DNA of 13,303 nt from Prevotellaceae bacterium (GTDB lineage Bacteria > Bacteroidota > Bacteroidia > Bacteroidales > Bacteroidaceae): assembly GCA_022508635.1 (NCBI GenBank), contig JAFLUV010000047.1, forward strand, positions 1 to 13,303. Direction: 5' to 3'. Positions 13,088 to 13,303 of the stretch are shown piece by piece (position 1 is the stretch's first letter; each line of letters starts with the position of its first letter). Below the pieces are notes generated by a model. That model was not told the DNA's origin. It made no database searches and worked only from the letters and a program-made list of their open reading frames with translations. A program made the position numbers and the translations under genes.

Positions 13088-13303
13088 ATGAAGGCTGATA
13101 AAGACGTGAAAAAGCAATTGTTGAGTAAGCTGAAGAAAGAGAACAGCTTCTGGTCTTACGATGTGTCGAAGATGAAAAGCATTTCCGATGAGTCGCTGAT
13201 AGAGTATGTTTTGCTGTATCTTGACATTGAGGATACCAATCAGCTTTTCCCTCTTTATGGATATAAGAAGGTGAAGAGTGTGTGGTTGGAGCGTGTGGCT
13301 CCA
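13088..13303 (+). CDS. DUF6922-like protein, N-terminal part (runs off window)
   Basis: There is an open frame of 72 codons with no stop before the window edge. It starts with a basic helix (MKADKDVKKQLLSKLKKEN), then FWSYDVSKMKSISDESLIEYVLLYLDIEDTNQLFPLYG and a KKVKSVWLERVAP segment. This pattern (FWSYD, then SLIEYVLLYLD, then VWLERV near residue 70) resembles the small DUF6922 proteins of Bacteroidetes. These are often encoded beside an AbiEii-type nucleotidyltransferase, as a possible antitoxin or accessory partner. The family call is from memory of the pattern and moderate; the partner gene would lie outside the window. The frame is supported by the well-formed promoter 4 nt upstream. Confidence 0.72.
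   Translation, partial: MKADKDVKKQLLSKLKKENSFWSYDVSKMKSISDESLIEYVLLYLDIEDTNQLFPLYGYKKVKSVWLERVAP

Overview
The window looks like a chromosomal segment of a Bacteroidales bacterium, possibly a Prevotella-like one; the exact genus cannot be read from the sequence. Four things support this. There are repeated TAnnTTTG -7 promoter boxes of the Bacteroides sigma factor. Shine-Dalgarno sequences are almost absent. There is a serine palmitoyltransferase of the type that makes bacterial sphingolipids. There is an RprX/RprY two-component pair next to an EF-G2-type translation factor. No rRNA, tRNA, insertion sequence, prophage or CRISPR array was seen.

Layout: (1) 87-2549: serine palmitoyltransferase (minus) and a DagK/sphingosine-kinase-like lipid kinase (plus) diverge from a shared 165-nt control region. 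Each has its own TAccTTTG box, and a perfect 12-bp palindrome lies between them. (2) 2600-5874: a minus-strand block of DUF1573 periplasmic protein, RarA, PurT and a possible 65-aa protein. rarA and purT are 31 nt apart and probably cotranscribed. (3) 6023-8111: ruvC overlaps a ModF-like tandem ABC ATPase by 8 nt, with a strong Shine-Dalgarno that is unusual here. (4) 8112-8298: a control region with a 15-bp direct repeat at exactly 22-bp period, a 6-bp-arm dyad and a TTG/19/TAatTTTA promoter. (5) 8299-10455: EF-G2, an EF-G paralogue whose GTPase motifs are substituted at key positions, followed by an intrinsic terminator. (6) 10591-12833: rprX and rprY, with rprX starting 4 nt after a -7 box. 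(7) 12834-13303: two long hairpins, a near-consensus promoter and the truncated start of a DUF6922-like gene.

How the genes relate: the first pair points to sphingolipid synthesis and lipid phosphorylation. rarA and ruvC serve replication-fork and Holliday-junction processing, and purT purine synthesis. EF-G2 with its elaborate upstream region, followed by an envelope two-component system, looks like a stress or starvation adaptation segment. Most of the window is conserved core genome. The most interesting material is the control region before EF-G2, the degenerate EF-G2 GTPase motifs, the leaderless-looking promoters of rprX and the last gene, and the sphingolipid pair.
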